In this document: positions 17,227 through 24,961 of the stretch, in pieces
How positions within the stretch are numbered: the first letter of the stretch is position 1
Layout of the letters: every line of letters begins with the position of its first letter
From: an uncultured Kushneria sp.
GTDB taxonomy: Bacteria > Pseudomonadota > Gammaproteobacteria > Pseudomonadales > Halomonadaceae
Direction: 5' to 3'
Length of the DNA stretch: 64,000 nt
Assembly (NCBI RefSeq): GCF_947497025.1
Contig: NZ_CANMFC010000005.1
Location: 1-64,000, forward strand
Made by a program: the position numbers and the translations under genes
The notes under the pieces: model-generated
Database searches by the model: none
Seen by the model: only the letters and a program-made list of their open reading frames with translations
Told to the model about the DNA's origin: nothing

Positions 17227-18540
17227 ATGCTGGCACTGACCATTTTCGTGATCACCCTGGTGCTGGTGATCTGGCAGCCGCGCGGGCTGGGCATCGGCTG
17301 GAGTGCACTGGGCGGCGCTGCAGTGGCGCTGGCCACCGGGGTCGTCAACTGGGGCGATGTGGGTACCGTCTGGGGCATCGTCTGGGACGCGACCTTTACG
17401 TTCGTGGCGCTGATCATCATCTCGCTGATTCTGGATGAAGCGGGCTTCTTCAACTGGGCAGCGCTGCATATTGCCCGCTGGGGCAACGGGCGTGGCCCGG
17501 TGCTTTTCATGCTGATCGTGATGCTGGGGGCGGTGATTGCGGCCCTTTTTGCCAACGACGGCGCCGCGCTGTTGCTGACGCCAATCGTGCTGGCGATTCT
17601 GGTGCGTCTTGAGTTCAGCGCCAGCGCGGCGCTGGCCTTTATCATCGCCACCGGCTTTGTGGCCGATACCACCAGCCTGCCGCTGGTGACCTCGAATCTG
17701 GTCAATATCGTCACCGCCAACTATTTCGATATCGGTTTTGGCGAATACGCTCTGGTGATGGTGCCGGTCAATCTGGTGTCGCTGGCGGCCACGCTGCTGG
17801 TGCTCTGGCTCTATTTTCGTCGTGAAATTCCGCGGGACTACGATCGCAGCCGGCTGGAGGCGCCCGCCAGTGCCATCGTGGACCCCTGCGTCTTTCGCGC
17901 CGCCTTCCCGGTGCTGGCCGTGCTTTTGATCGCCCTGTTTGTGACGGCGCGCTGGCAGGTGCCCTTTGCCTTCATCATGGGGACGGCAGCCCTGGTGCTG
18001 ATGGCGATTGCCGGACGCTGGGGCGTGCGCGGCAAGCCGGTGGTATCACTGAACAGGGTGATCAAAAACGCCCCCTGGCAGATCGTGCTGTTCTCGGTCG
18101 GCATGTATCTGGTGGTCTATGGACTGGGCCGTGCCGGGCTGACCGATGACGCCGCCGGCGTGCTGAACTGGCTTGCCGCACAGGGTACGTTTATTGCCAC
18201 ACTGGGTACCGGGATGGGACTTGCGGTACTGGCCTCGGTCGTCAATAACATGCCCTCGACCCTGATCGGGGCGCTGGCCATCGATCAGGCGCAGGTACCG
18301 GTGCTGACGCAGCAGCTGATGGCCTATGCCAGCGTCATCGGCAACGACCTGGGTCCCAAGTTCACCCCGATCGGCAGCCTGGCCACGCTGTTGTGGCTGC
18401 ATGTGCTGGCCGGCAAGGGTCACCGTATTGGCTGGGGGCAGTACATGAAGGTGGGGCTTGTGATCACGCCGCCGGTGCTGCTGATCACGCTGATCGCGCT
18501 GGCGGTGTGGGGGCCGTTGGCCATTCGGTTGGGTGGCTAG
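17227..18540 (+). CDS. arsB: ArsB arsenite efflux permease
   Basis: A 437-residue integral membrane protein with about 12 helices (MLALTIFVITLVLVIWQPRG; FANDGAALLLTPIVLAI; VVNNMPSTLIGALAI). It matches ArsB, the arsenite/antimonite:H+ antiporter. It is the last gene of arsRCHB, 26 bases after arsH, with GAGAGG-like ribosome site. No arsA or arsD is present, so efflux should be driven by the proton motive force. No clear terminator follows. Confidence 0.95.
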   Translation: MLALTIFVITLVLVIWQPRGLGIGWSALGGAAVALATGVVNWGDVGTVWGIVWDATFTFVALIIISLILDEAGFFNWAALHIARWGNGRGPVLFMLIVMLGAVIAALFANDGAALLLTPIVLAILVRLEFSASAALAFIIATGFVADTTSLPLVTSNLVNIVTANYFDIGFGEYALVMVPVNLVSLAATLLVLWLYFRREIPRDYDRSRLEAPASAIVDPCVFRAAFPVLAVLLIALFVTARWQVPFAFIMGTAALVLMAIAGRWGVRGKPVVSLNRVIKNAPWQIVLFSVGMYLVVYGLGRAGLTDDAAGVLNWLAAQGTFIATLGTGMGLAVLASVVNNMPSTLIGALAIDQAQVPVLTQQLMAYASVIGNDLGPKFTPIGSLATLLWLHVLAGKGHRIGWGQYMKVGLVITPPVLLITLIALAVWGPLAIRLGG

Positions 18541-18697
18541 TGCCCGGTCAGGCCGGAAGGGTTCGGGGCGCTGGTTAACAGGGCTTATATCAGGCAGGGC
18601 TCAAGAAGTGGGCGTGGTATGCCGATGCTGCCCTGACTGATGCCCGGGCTGCAGACATTATCTGCGCCCGCTCCACTGCCAGCGGCAGGAGTTTTCC

Positions 18698-19045
18698 ATG
18701 TTTCGATATACCCCTTCTTCCCGTCAGGCCCCGCTGGTGGGTGCCATCCATCGCGCCATGGCCGTCATTGAATTCGATCCGAAAGGCATGGTTCTGCGGG
18801 CCAATTCAGCCTTTTTCGAGGCCACCGGCTACCGCGCTGAAGCACTGATTGGTCAGCATCACAGTGTGCTCTGCCCGCAGGGTTATGTGGCAAGCGACGA
18901 GTATGCGACCTTCTGGTCCCGGTTGCGCGAAGGCGAGTTCATCAGCGGTCGCTGCAAGCGCCTGCGTGAAGATGGCGCGCCGCTATGGCTGGAGGCCACC
19001 TACAGTCCGATCCGTAACCGCCGTTCCCCGCAGGCGCGGGGATGA
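18698..19045 (+). pseudogene. Truncated PAS-domain gene (chemoreceptor-type N-terminus)
   Basis: Residues 20-107 form most of a PAS domain (MAVIEFDPKGMVLRAN, QHHSVLCPQGYVASDEYATFWSRL, LWLEATYSPI), closest in pattern to PAS sensors fused to methyl-accepting chemotaxis proteins. The last PAS strands and everything downstream are missing. Coding similarity stops at residue 108, where the first CRISPR repeat begins, and the frame ends nine codons later inside that repeat. The rest of the gene is not found on the other side of the array. Confidence 0.82.
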
Positions 19046-19415
19046 ACCGCAGCCCGAACCCCACTTTTAGATTCTGTCCCACCGTTCCCCGCAGGCGCGG
19101 GGATGAAGCGCGTGCCCAACCACGGCGGCATATATCTCGGCGCCGTTCCCCGCAGGCGCGGGGATGAACCGCAGGCTCCCAATGGTAGGACGCCGGGCAG
19201 GTCCCGTTCCCCGCAGGCGCGGGGATGAACCGTCGTGGCCGTCGAGGTCGTCATGCGCGGGCGCCCGTTCCCCGCAGGCGCGGGGATCAACCGCGACTAT
19301 CAGCAGTTTCTGACCGCGCCGGTTCCCGCTCCCCGCAGGCGCGGGGATCAACCGGTTGATGGCGTGAACTACGCGCCGGAGGTCTACCGTTCCCCGCAGG
19401 CGCGGGGATCAACCG
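19021..19415 (+). CRISPR. CRISPR array block 1: seven type I-E-like repeats, six spacers
   Basis: Seven 29-bp repeats start at 19021, 19082, 19143, 19204, 19265, 19326 and 19387, an exact 61-bp period with 32-bp spacers. Each begins CCGTTCCCCGCAGGCGCGGG (or CCGCTC in the sixth) and ends GATGAACCG (1, 3, 4), GATGAAGCG (2) or GATCAACCG (5-7). The inner palindrome CCCCGC..GCGGGG and sizes match the type I-E class. By homology to the E. coli repeat the leader should lie to the left, but truncated PAS coding sequence lies there instead. No cas gene is in the window. Confidence 0.97.
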
Positions 19416-19592
19416 ATCGCCCGACCCGGTGGCCAGATCCTCGATCCGTTCGCCGGTAGCGGCACTACGCTGGTCGCGGCAGAGCTTGAGGGTTATGGCT
19501 CGACCGGTATCGAGCTGTCTGACCACTATCACAATATCGCCCAGGCACGACTGGATGAGATCCGGCAGCCAGATCTGTCCACGGCGTCATGA
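19416..19592 (+). pseudogene. 3' remnant of a DNA methyltransferase gene, beginning at a spacer boundary
   Basis: An open frame of 58 codons runs from the base after repeat 7 to a TGA at 19590-19592. It encodes ARPGGQILDPFAGSGTTLVA then ELEGYGSTGIELSDHYHNIA, the C-terminal SAM-binding motif (FAGSGTT) and following helix of phage/restriction-type N6-adenine or N4-cytosine methyltransferases. Its first 32 bases (19416-19447) occupy the position of spacer 7. The catalytic DPPY part is missing, so it is non-functional. Confidence 0.85.
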
Positions 19593-19598
19593 ACGACA

Positions 19599-19627
19599 CC
19601 TACCGCTGCGGCGGTGGGCTTTTTTTA
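19599..19627 (+). terminator. Rho-independent terminator after methyltransferase remnant
   Basis: CCTACCGC / GCGGTGGG stem (one G-T pair) with loop TGCG, followed by a run of seven T. It closes the transcript of the foreign methyltransferase fragment before the HigBA promoter. Confidence 0.85.
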
Positions 19628-19636
19628 TTGCTCGTC

Positions 19637-19665
19637 TTGTATCGTGTGTCGCTACACGATACAAT
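19637..19665 (+). promoter_or_regulatory. higBA promoter with overlapping operator palindrome
   Basis: An 11-bp inverted repeat TTGTATCGTGT / ACACGATACAA with a 6-base centre spans 19637-19664. The same bases supply TTGTAT (-35) and TACAAT (-10, 19660-19665) with 17-base spacing. This is the usual arrangement for autoregulation by a HigA-type antitoxin. Confidence 0.78.
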
Positions 19666-19699
19666 AAGCGCATGCCAATAACGCAGTGGGCGACAATGG

Positions 19700-19978
19700 A
19701 TGATTAAGGGGTTTGCACACGATGGTCTGGAAGGTCTTTATCGGACCGGGACGACAAAGGGGGTACAGCAGGATCACGTTAAAAAATTGAGGCGCATACT
19801 GACAACACTGGATGAAGCCTCAAAGCCATCGGACATGGGGTTACCAGGGTATAACCTGCACCCACTTGAACCAAAGAAGGATGGCATCTGGTCAGTGAAG
19901 GTAAACGGTAACTGGCGAGTGACGTTCAGGTTTGAGGGCGATGACGTGGTGCTGGTCGATTACCGCGATTATCACTGA
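19700..19978 (+). CDS. higB: HigB toxin (RelE superfamily mRNA interferase)
   Basis: A 92-residue basic protein with the HigB/RelE fold signature ([47 protein letters not shown]). HigB toxins cleave mRNA on the ribosome. The toxin gene comes first and the antitoxin second, the order typical of higBA. A tiny upstream frame (19672-19707, 11 codons) overlaps the start codon and might couple translation. GC content appears lower than in neighbouring chromosomal genes, and the module lies inside the CRISPR locus. Confidence 0.92.
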   Translation: MIKGFAHDGLEGLYRTGTTKGVQQDHVKKLRRILTTLDEASKPSDMGLPGYNLHPLEPKKDGIWSVKVNGNWRVTFRFEGDDVVLVDYRDYH

Positions 19979-20081
19979 AAGGCACTCTCCGAGGGGCGGC
20001 GCGAGGCGCTCCTCGAAGAAGGCCGGATATAACGCAGAACATAGAACGCAAAACGACGAACACGAACAGGACACGGCAAAT

Positions 20082-20369
20082 ATGAGCATGTTTAACCCAG
20101 CGCATCCGGGGGAGATCCTGAAAGAGGATGTATTCGCCGCGCTTGGCATGAGCGTGACCGAAGCAGCCAGCAAGCTAAAAGTATCTCGCGTCACCCTGTC
20201 ACGGGTGCTGCATGAGCACGCGAGCATTTCACCGGATATGGCCGTGCGCCTCGAGCGCGCCGGCATTAGCACCGCCCGCTTCTGGATGGCCCTGCAGAGC
20301 AAGTATGATCTTTGGCAGGCAGAGCATCGAGATCAGCCCGCTGTCGAGCGCCTGGTCGCTCCGGCGTGA
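20082..20369 (+). CDS. higA: HigA antitoxin (XRE-type)
   Basis: A 95-residue helix-turn-helix protein starting [20 protein letters not shown], the classic HigA/VapI N-terminus. The HTH lies around residues 25-48 ([20 protein letters not shown]). It neutralises HigB and represses the promoter at 19637-19665. The 103-base gap after higB is long for this family, which usually has tens of bases. The ATG at 20082 fits the family start. It ends before a hairpin at 20378-20410. Confidence 0.92.
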   Translation: MSMFNPAHPGEILKEDVFAALGMSVTEAASKLKVSRVTLSRVLHEHASISPDMAVRLERAGISTARFWMALQSKYDLWQAEHRDQPAVERLVAPA

Positions 20370-20377
20370 TCACCGGG

Positions 20378-20410
20378 CCGAACTCCTATTTTTTTTGATA
20401 GGGGGTTCGG
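20378..20410 (+). terminator. Hairpin after higA
   Basis: CCGAACTCCTAT pairs imperfectly with ATAGGGGGTTCGG around a T-rich loop. It is AT-poor on the 3' side, so it may be a weak terminator backing the next, stronger one. Confidence 0.5.
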
Positions 20411-20445
20411 AAAATCGAATGTCCCTCATTTGAGGGATAGAAAGG

Positions 20446-20485
20446 CAAAAGCCCCTACCGTCTCGCGGCGGCAGGGGCTTTTTTA
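20446..20485 (+). terminator. Strong Rho-independent terminator downstream of higBA
   Basis: AAAAGCCCCT...AGGGGCTTTTTT with an inner CCG/CGG stem and TCTCG loop, followed by T-run. It terminates the higBA transcript before the second CRISPR block. Confidence 0.88.
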
Positions 20486-20514
20486 CGTTTGTACATTTTT
20501 ACGCATGTACATTT
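20483..20514. repeat. Two 16-bp tandem direct repeats
   Basis: TTACGTTTGTACATTT (20483-20498) is followed directly by TTACGCATGTACATTT (20499-20514), 14 of 16 identical, each containing the palindrome TGTACA. They sit just before the resumption of the CRISPR array and may be regulator or iteron-like sites of the inserted element. Confidence 0.6.
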
Positions 20515-20560
20515 GTCAGCGCAGAGGGCCGTCAGGCATCTGTGGAGGTTTTGCCCTGTC

Positions 20561-20650
20561 CCGTTCCCCGCAGGCGCGGGGATCAACCGCGGTTATCGGC
20601 AGCGGTGCCGTGGTACAGCATCCGTTCCCCGCGCCCGCGGGGCCAGGCCG
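20561..20650 (+). CRISPR. CRISPR array block 2: one intact and one degenerate terminal repeat
   Basis: Repeat 8 (20561-20589) ends GATCAACCG, the same variant as repeats 5-7, so it belongs to the same array. A 32-bp spacer (20590-20621) leads to repeat 9 (20622-20650), which starts CCGTTCCCCGC but is altered in its centre and end (GCCAGGCCG), the usual sign of the leader-distal end. The 32 bases before repeat 8 (20529-20560) occupy a spacer position and are contiguous with the foreign DNA. Confidence 0.9.
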
Positions 20651-20677
20651 TGGATACTCGTCAGCGGTCGATCGAAC

Positions 20678-20706
20678 CAAAAAACGCCCGGCCAGAGCCG
20701 GGCGCG
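20678..20706 (-). terminator. Rho-independent terminator of the 20723-20938 gene
   Basis: Read on the minus strand: GCCCGGC / GCCGGGC stem with a four-base loop followed by GTTTTTT. It lies 20 bases beyond the stop codon and also closes the CRISPR locus on the right. Confidence 0.88.
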
Positions 20707-20722
20707 CCTTGTGAAGAGGTCA

Positions 20723-20938
20723 TCACATCTTTTGGTCGGCGTGGATCTCCTCCGGGCCTGGATTGTCGGTTGCCGAACGGTTTAGCGTTTCGCAGTGGCT
20801 TTTGGCCTCTTGCTCGGAGGCGTAAATACCTTCCTGATCGAGGGTGTCTTCATCAAAGACGATAAAGCTTTGCTCGGTCTCGGCCGCCGAAGTGGCATCC
20901 AGTGCGTCCTGCGAGGCAGGTTTACAGGCATAGGTCAT
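20723..20938 (-). CDS. Small acidic hypothetical protein
   Basis: A 71-residue acidic protein starting MTYACKPASQDALDATSAAE. The GGAGGG ribosome site lies 7 bases before the ATG at 20938, so this start is chosen over the longer frame. Its sequence (FIVFDEDTLDQEGIYASEQE) suggests a small soluble domain. No family is recognised. It has its own terminator, so it is probably expressed. Confidence 0.72.
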   Translation of the reverse strand: MTYACKPASQDALDATSAAETEQSFIVFDEDTLDQEGIYASEQEAKSHCETLNRSATDNPGPEEIHADQKM

Positions 20939-21055
20939 GTCAGTGCCCTCCATGGGGGAACCTTCTGACTCTAGTGCTGCGCGGTCCATGCTGCCGGTGC
21001 GCAATAGTCTTGTCTCCCGGTGCCGACAAATGAGCGAACATCGTTCGGCCGGGCA

Positions 21056-21697
21056 TCAGGTCAAATGTCTGGCCCGATGGCGCCCCACCAGCGCATTCCA
21101 CGCCGTGAATACCGCGCCCAGCGCCAGCATGGCGGCAATCGCCAGCAGGGCGTGTCGGCCCAGATGATGATTGAGGGGAATGGCCAGTGCGGCGCCGGCG
21201 ACCAGCGCGCTCCAGCGCACCAGCCCATCCAGTCCGGCCCTGAAATTGCCTTCGGCAAAGGCGCGCCCGGTTCTGACCAGCATGCCGGTTAAAAAGGTCA
21301 CCCCCGATTCGTTGCCGCTGACCTGGTTGAGCATGCCCATCGCGGCGGCAATCAGAAGCACCGTGATGAAGGGATAGTCATCCCCCTGGGCAAAGGGCAT
21401 CGAGGCGCTCATTAAAAGGGCCGTGAGCAGCAAAATGACGGTGGGTCGCCAGCGTTTGGCGCGTATCCCGATCCATGCCCCCAGGGCCGTGGCAGTGAAA
21501 AAGGCCGCAATGACCGCGGCCAGCGGCGTAATGCCGGCCCAGTTCCCTTCCCCGATATGGCGCCCGATATGGGAGCTGTTGCCGGTCATGTAGACCGCCA
21601 GCAGGTCCCGGCTGTGCAGATAGATCAGCGCATCCGTGGCGCCGGCCACCATGAACAGCAGGGCAAATGCCGGGAAAGGAATTTTCTTGTCGAGCAT
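21056..21697 (-). CDS. DUF1275 (YoaK) family membrane protein
   Basis: A 213-residue inner-membrane protein with six hydrophobic segments and the DUF1275 signature (ATDALIYLHSRDLLAVYMTG, MLNQVSG, VTFLTGMLVRTG). Function is unknown. Length is typical. An AGGGG ribosome site precedes the start. It is divergent from the CHAD gene, separated by about 190 bases. Confidence 0.9.
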   Translation of the reverse strand: MLDKKIPFPAFALLFMVAGATDALIYLHSRDLLAVYMTGNSSHIGRHIGEGNWAGITPLAAVIAAFFTATALGAWIGIRAKRWRPTVILLLTALLMSASMPFAQGDDYPFITVLLIAAAMGMLNQVSGNESGVTFLTGMLVRTGRAFAEGNFRAGLDGLVRWSALVAGAALAIPLNHHLGRHALLAIAAMLALGAVFTAWNALVGRHRARHLT

Positions 21698-21883
21698 GGG
21701 GGCCCCTGAAAACGATCATGACGGCCGTGAGTGTAGTGCTTTCGCAAGTGAGTGTGCCGGCATTGATTCGACCTTCGTCATGCACCAGCCATGTCGTCTG
21801 CACCAGGGTCATAATGAACAGGGTGTGGAGCACGGCGAGCAGTACACTGCTCTCATGGTCTGTCACGTTTGGTGGAGGGGGTC

Positions 21884-22801
21884 ATGCCTTATCGCCTTGA
21901 GATGTCTGAAAGTAGCCGGAAGGGACTCGCGCGCATTGCTGCCGAGCAGATCGGTCGGGCGCGCCGCGATCTTGCCCGTCGCGATACGGTGGAGGGTATT
22001 CACAAGCTGCGCCAGCGCTGTAAGCGCGTTCGGGCCATTTTGCGACTGGCACGGCCGGCGCTGGGCGGGCACTACGCCCGGGAAAACGGGCGCTTTCGAG
22101 ATATCGCCCGCGCCGTGGGCGGCCCGCGCGATGAACAGATCCTGATCGATACCTTTGATGCGCTGCTGGCGGCCCAGGGAAAAAGTGTTGATCGACGCCA
22201 GTTCACGCCGACGCGCCAGCAGCTGCTCAAGCGACACCGTCAGGCGCTGGAGACGAGCGCCATGCCGGACATGGCCTGGCTTGAGGCCGAGCTTGAAAGG
22301 GCCCGTCACGCGCTTGAAGACTGGACGCCTGCCATCGACCGCTTCAGGTCGCTGCGCGAGGGGATGGTCGAGACCAATCGCCGGGCACGTCAGGCGATGA
22401 AAAGGGCCGAGCATGCCAGCGATGAGGCGGCCTTTCACGAGTGGCGCAAACAGGTGAAATACCATCGCCACCACTGTGAACTGCTCTCCGGTGTCTGGAA
22501 GGTCCCGATGGAGGCGCGCGCCCGGGAGGCCCACCGGCTGGCGGACTTGCTGGGTGAAGAGCATGACCTGGCCATGCTGGCCCAGGTGCTCCGTGAGCCC
22601 GATGTGGCGGTGCAGGACCAGGACAAAACACGCCTTGTGCTGGAGATGATTGGCGAACGTCGGCTGAGGCTTCAGCGCGAGGCGCTGCTGCTGGGCGGGC
22701 GGCTGTTTGCTGAAAGGCCCGGGGCGCTGGGCAAGCGGATCAAACGCTACCGAAACGTGGCACGTCGGGAAGCCCGAAAGGCAGCGCCTGCGGTCTCCTG
22801 A
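21884..22801 (+). CDS. CHAD domain protein
   Basis: A 305-residue all-helical, strongly basic protein with the CHAD repeats: VEGIHKLRQRCKRVRAILRL near the N-terminus and FHEWRKQVKYHRHHCELL in the second half, each with the conserved His and basic residues. CHAD domains bind inorganic polyphosphate and often occur with CYTH domains; no CYTH domain is seen here. The ATG at 21884, with GGAGGGG upstream, is preferred over the TTG at 21869. Confidence 0.92.
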   Translation: MPYRLEMSESSRKGLARIAAEQIGRARRDLARRDTVEGIHKLRQRCKRVRAILRLARPALGGHYARENGRFRDIARAVGGPRDEQILIDTFDALLAAQGKSVDRRQFTPTRQQLLKRHRQALETSAMPDMAWLEAELERARHALEDWTPAIDRFRSLREGMVETNRRARQAMKRAEHASDEAAFHEWRKQVKYHRHHCELLSGVWKVPMEARAREAHRLADLLGEEHDLAMLAQVLREPDVAVQDQDKTRLVLEMIGERRLRLQREALLLGGRLFAERPGALGKRIKRYRNVARREARKAAPAVS

Positions 22802-22862
22802 TCGACGCCACTGGCTAAAATGGCGATGATAAGCCCTCACTCATGAGTGCGGAGCCGACGAC

Positions 22863-23342
22863 ATGGCGGGGCAGCAACATCACTATCAGGTCAGGGTGCA
22901 GTGGCAGGGCAGTCGTGAGACAGGCACGACCGGCTATCGTGATTACGGGCGCGAGCATCAGCTAAGCGTTGCCGGCAAGGCCTCCATTGATGGCTCTGCT
23001 GATCCTGCCTTTCTGGGCAACAGGGATCGCTGGAATCCAGAGGAGCTGCTGGTCGGCTCGCTGTCAGCCTGTCACAAGCTCTGGTATCTGCATCTGTGCG
23101 CCGAGGCGGGCGTGGTCGTGCTGGCCTACGACGATCACGCCGAAGGCGAGATGGATGCCGCGCTGGGGCGCTTCACCCGAGTGACCCTGTGCCCGCACAT
23201 CATCTTGAGCGCTGACAGCAGCGAGCAGCGTGCGCGCGAGTTGCACGAAAAAGCCCACGAGAAATGCTTCATTGCCGCCTCGGTCAATTTCAGGATCGAA
23301 TGTCAGCCGGTATTTGTCCGTGAGGGCGCCTGTCATGGCTGA
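22863..23342 (+). CDS. OsmC family peroxiredoxin-like protein
   Basis: A 159-residue OsmC/Ohr-fold protein. The two redox cysteines are C70 (GSLSACHKLWYLHLC) and C135 (AHEKCFIAAS). OsmC proteins reduce organic hydroperoxides using a Cys-based mechanism in the cytoplasm. The stop codon overlaps the start of the following GNAT gene by 8 bases, so the two are coupled. Confidence 0.93.
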   Translation: MAGQQHHYQVRVQWQGSRETGTTGYRDYGREHQLSVAGKASIDGSADPAFLGNRDRWNPEELLVGSLSACHKLWYLHLCAEAGVVVLAYDDHAEGEMDAALGRFTRVTLCPHIILSADSSEQRARELHEKAHEKCFIAASVNFRIECQPVFVREGACHG

Positions 23343-23832
23343 GCAGACCATCTGGTATCTCGAGATGCGCGACCCCGATGCCCATCGCGCCCGGGCACTG
23401 CCGGAGACGCTCAGCGTGGTCGAGTGCGAGATCCCGCAGTTTGCGCTGAACCGCTTTTTGTATGAGCTGGTCGGGGCGCAGTGGCAGTGGAGCGAAATGC
23501 TCGAGGGGGACCAGCACAAGTGGCGGGCGATGATCGAAAGTGACGCCCATCGCACCTTCGTGGCGTATTACCGCGGTGCGATTGCCGGCTACTTCGAGCT
23601 GTACCGTCCGGATGGCGTCAACGTCGAGATTCTCTATTTTGGACTGGTGGCGGCGTTTATCGGTCGGGGCCTTGGCGCCGGGCTTTTAAGTCATGCCATC
23701 GATCAGGCCTGGCACTGGTCGGGCACCGAGCGGGTGTGGCTGCATACCTGCTCGCTGGATCACCCGGCGGCGCTGGAAAACTATCAAAAGCGCGGTTTCG
23801 AAATCTATCACGAAGAGATCGCGCCCTATTAA
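23335..23832 (+). CDS. GNAT family N-acetyltransferase
   Basis: A 165-residue acetyl-CoA-dependent acetyltransferase. The pantetheine-binding motif A is visible as GLVAAFIGRGLGAGLLSHA, and DHPAALENYQKRGFEIY forms the family C-terminus. The substrate is unknown. The start at 23335 lies inside the osmC-like gene end, giving translational coupling. Confidence 0.9.
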   Translation: MAEQTIWYLEMRDPDAHRARALPETLSVVECEIPQFALNRFLYELVGAQWQWSEMLEGDQHKWRAMIESDAHRTFVAYYRGAIAGYFELYRPDGVNVEILYFGLVAAFIGRGLGAGLLSHAIDQAWHWSGTERVWLHTCSLDHPAALENYQKRGFEIYHEEIAPY

Positions 23833-24035
23833 GCGCCATTGGCGCCGCAGACTGCTCGCAGCGAGATAATGCCTAGGCGTTGCTGGTCACGACACCGGCA
23901 TGACCCGGGATGACGGCCTCGAACGCCCGGCAGTTTTTCTCCCCAATCCCTGCGACAGGGCGGTTATCATGGGTGGTGCGGCCGATGCCTTCAACGCTTG
24001 CCGCACTCTGCCTTTCAATCACCGTTTCGGGATAA

Positions 24036-24923
24036 ATGTCGATGTCGTTTGTGCGCGCCCCTGTCGTTCAACGCCTGCTGCCGGTCGCCCTGCTGCTGGT
24101 GGCCATGAGCTCGATCCAGAGCGGCGCATCCATTGCCCAGCAGCTCTTTCCCCTGGTGGGTGCCTCTGGTGCTACCTCCATTCGCTTGCTGTTGGCCGCC
24201 ATTTTAATGCTGGTTATCTTTCGGCCGTGGCGCCAGCCGTTAACGCGCAGCGCCTGGAAGGCGATCACTGTTTACGGTGTGGCGATGGGGATGATGAACT
24301 TTCTGCTCTATCAGGCGCTGGTCACCGTGCCGCTGGGCATTGCGGTGGCGCTTGAGTTCACCGGGCCATTGGCGGTGGCGGTGTTTACCTCGCGAAGGCG
24401 GCGCGATCTGGCCTGGATTGCGCTGGCCATCGTAGGGCTTGCGATCCTTTTATGGCCGGACAAGAGCCTCGAGCAAGACATCGACCTCCGGGGCGCGCTC
24501 TGTGCGCTGGGGGCGGGGGTGTGCTGGGCGCTCTATATTCTTTTCGGGAGTCGGGCCGGTAGCGGTAATGGCACCCAGAGTGCGGCGCTGGGCATTACCA
24601 TTGCTGCGATCGTCATGGCGCCAATCGGTCTGATCGAGGCCGGTCCTGCGATCTTTTCATCGGCGGTGCTGCCCGTGGGACTGGTGATCGCGGTGCTCTC
24701 CACGGCGCTGCCCTATACGCTTGAGATGTTCTCCCTGGCGCGCATGCCCACCCACATGTTCGGCACGCTGATGAGCCTGGAGCCGGCCATCGGCGCGCTG
24801 TCGGGGCTGATCTTTCTGGGCCAGCAGCTCACGGTGCTTCAGTGGCTGGCCATCGGGACCATCATCACGGCCTCGATGGGCACGACGCTGACCTCGCGTT
24901 CGGCGGCGCCCGTTCAGGACTGA
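24036..24923 (+). CDS. rhtA: RhtA-type EamA exporter (threonine/homoserine family)
   Basis: A 295-residue transporter with ten predicted helices in two EamA repeats. The N-terminal region (SSIQSGASIAQQLFPLVGA, SIRLLLAAILMLV) closely follows RhtA, the exporter of threonine and homoserine in E. coli. Substrate specificity is inferred by family only. A nitronate monooxygenase gene follows 38 bases later on the same strand. Confidence 0.88.
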   Translation: MSMSFVRAPVVQRLLPVALLLVAMSSIQSGASIAQQLFPLVGASGATSIRLLLAAILMLVIFRPWRQPLTRSAWKAITVYGVAMGMMNFLLYQALVTVPLGIAVALEFTGPLAVAVFTSRRRRDLAWIALAIVGLAILLWPDKSLEQDIDLRGALCALGAGVCWALYILFGSRAGSGNGTQSAALGITIAAIVMAPIGLIEAGPAIFSSAVLPVGLVIAVLSTALPYTLEMFSLARMPTHMFGTLMSLEPAIGALSGLIFLGQQLTVLQWLAIGTIITASMGTTLTSRSAAPVQD

Positions 24924-24961
24924 CAGAATCTCGCCATCACCAACAGGACACCGGGAGGCCC

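Noticed and set aside
19000-19351. Two minus-strand frames with repeated RACGER/SSPRLRG peptides across the CRISPR array
   Set aside because: The peptide repeats are translations of CRISPR repeats (61-bp spacing shifts the frame); no coding signal.
19416-20560. Insert interpreted as a transposon or insertion sequence
   Set aside because: No transposase, terminal inverted repeats or target-site duplication could be seen at its edges.
20430-20865. Plus-strand frames crossing terminators and the second CRISPR block
   Set aside because: They read through two hairpins, repeats and the antisense of a supported small gene.
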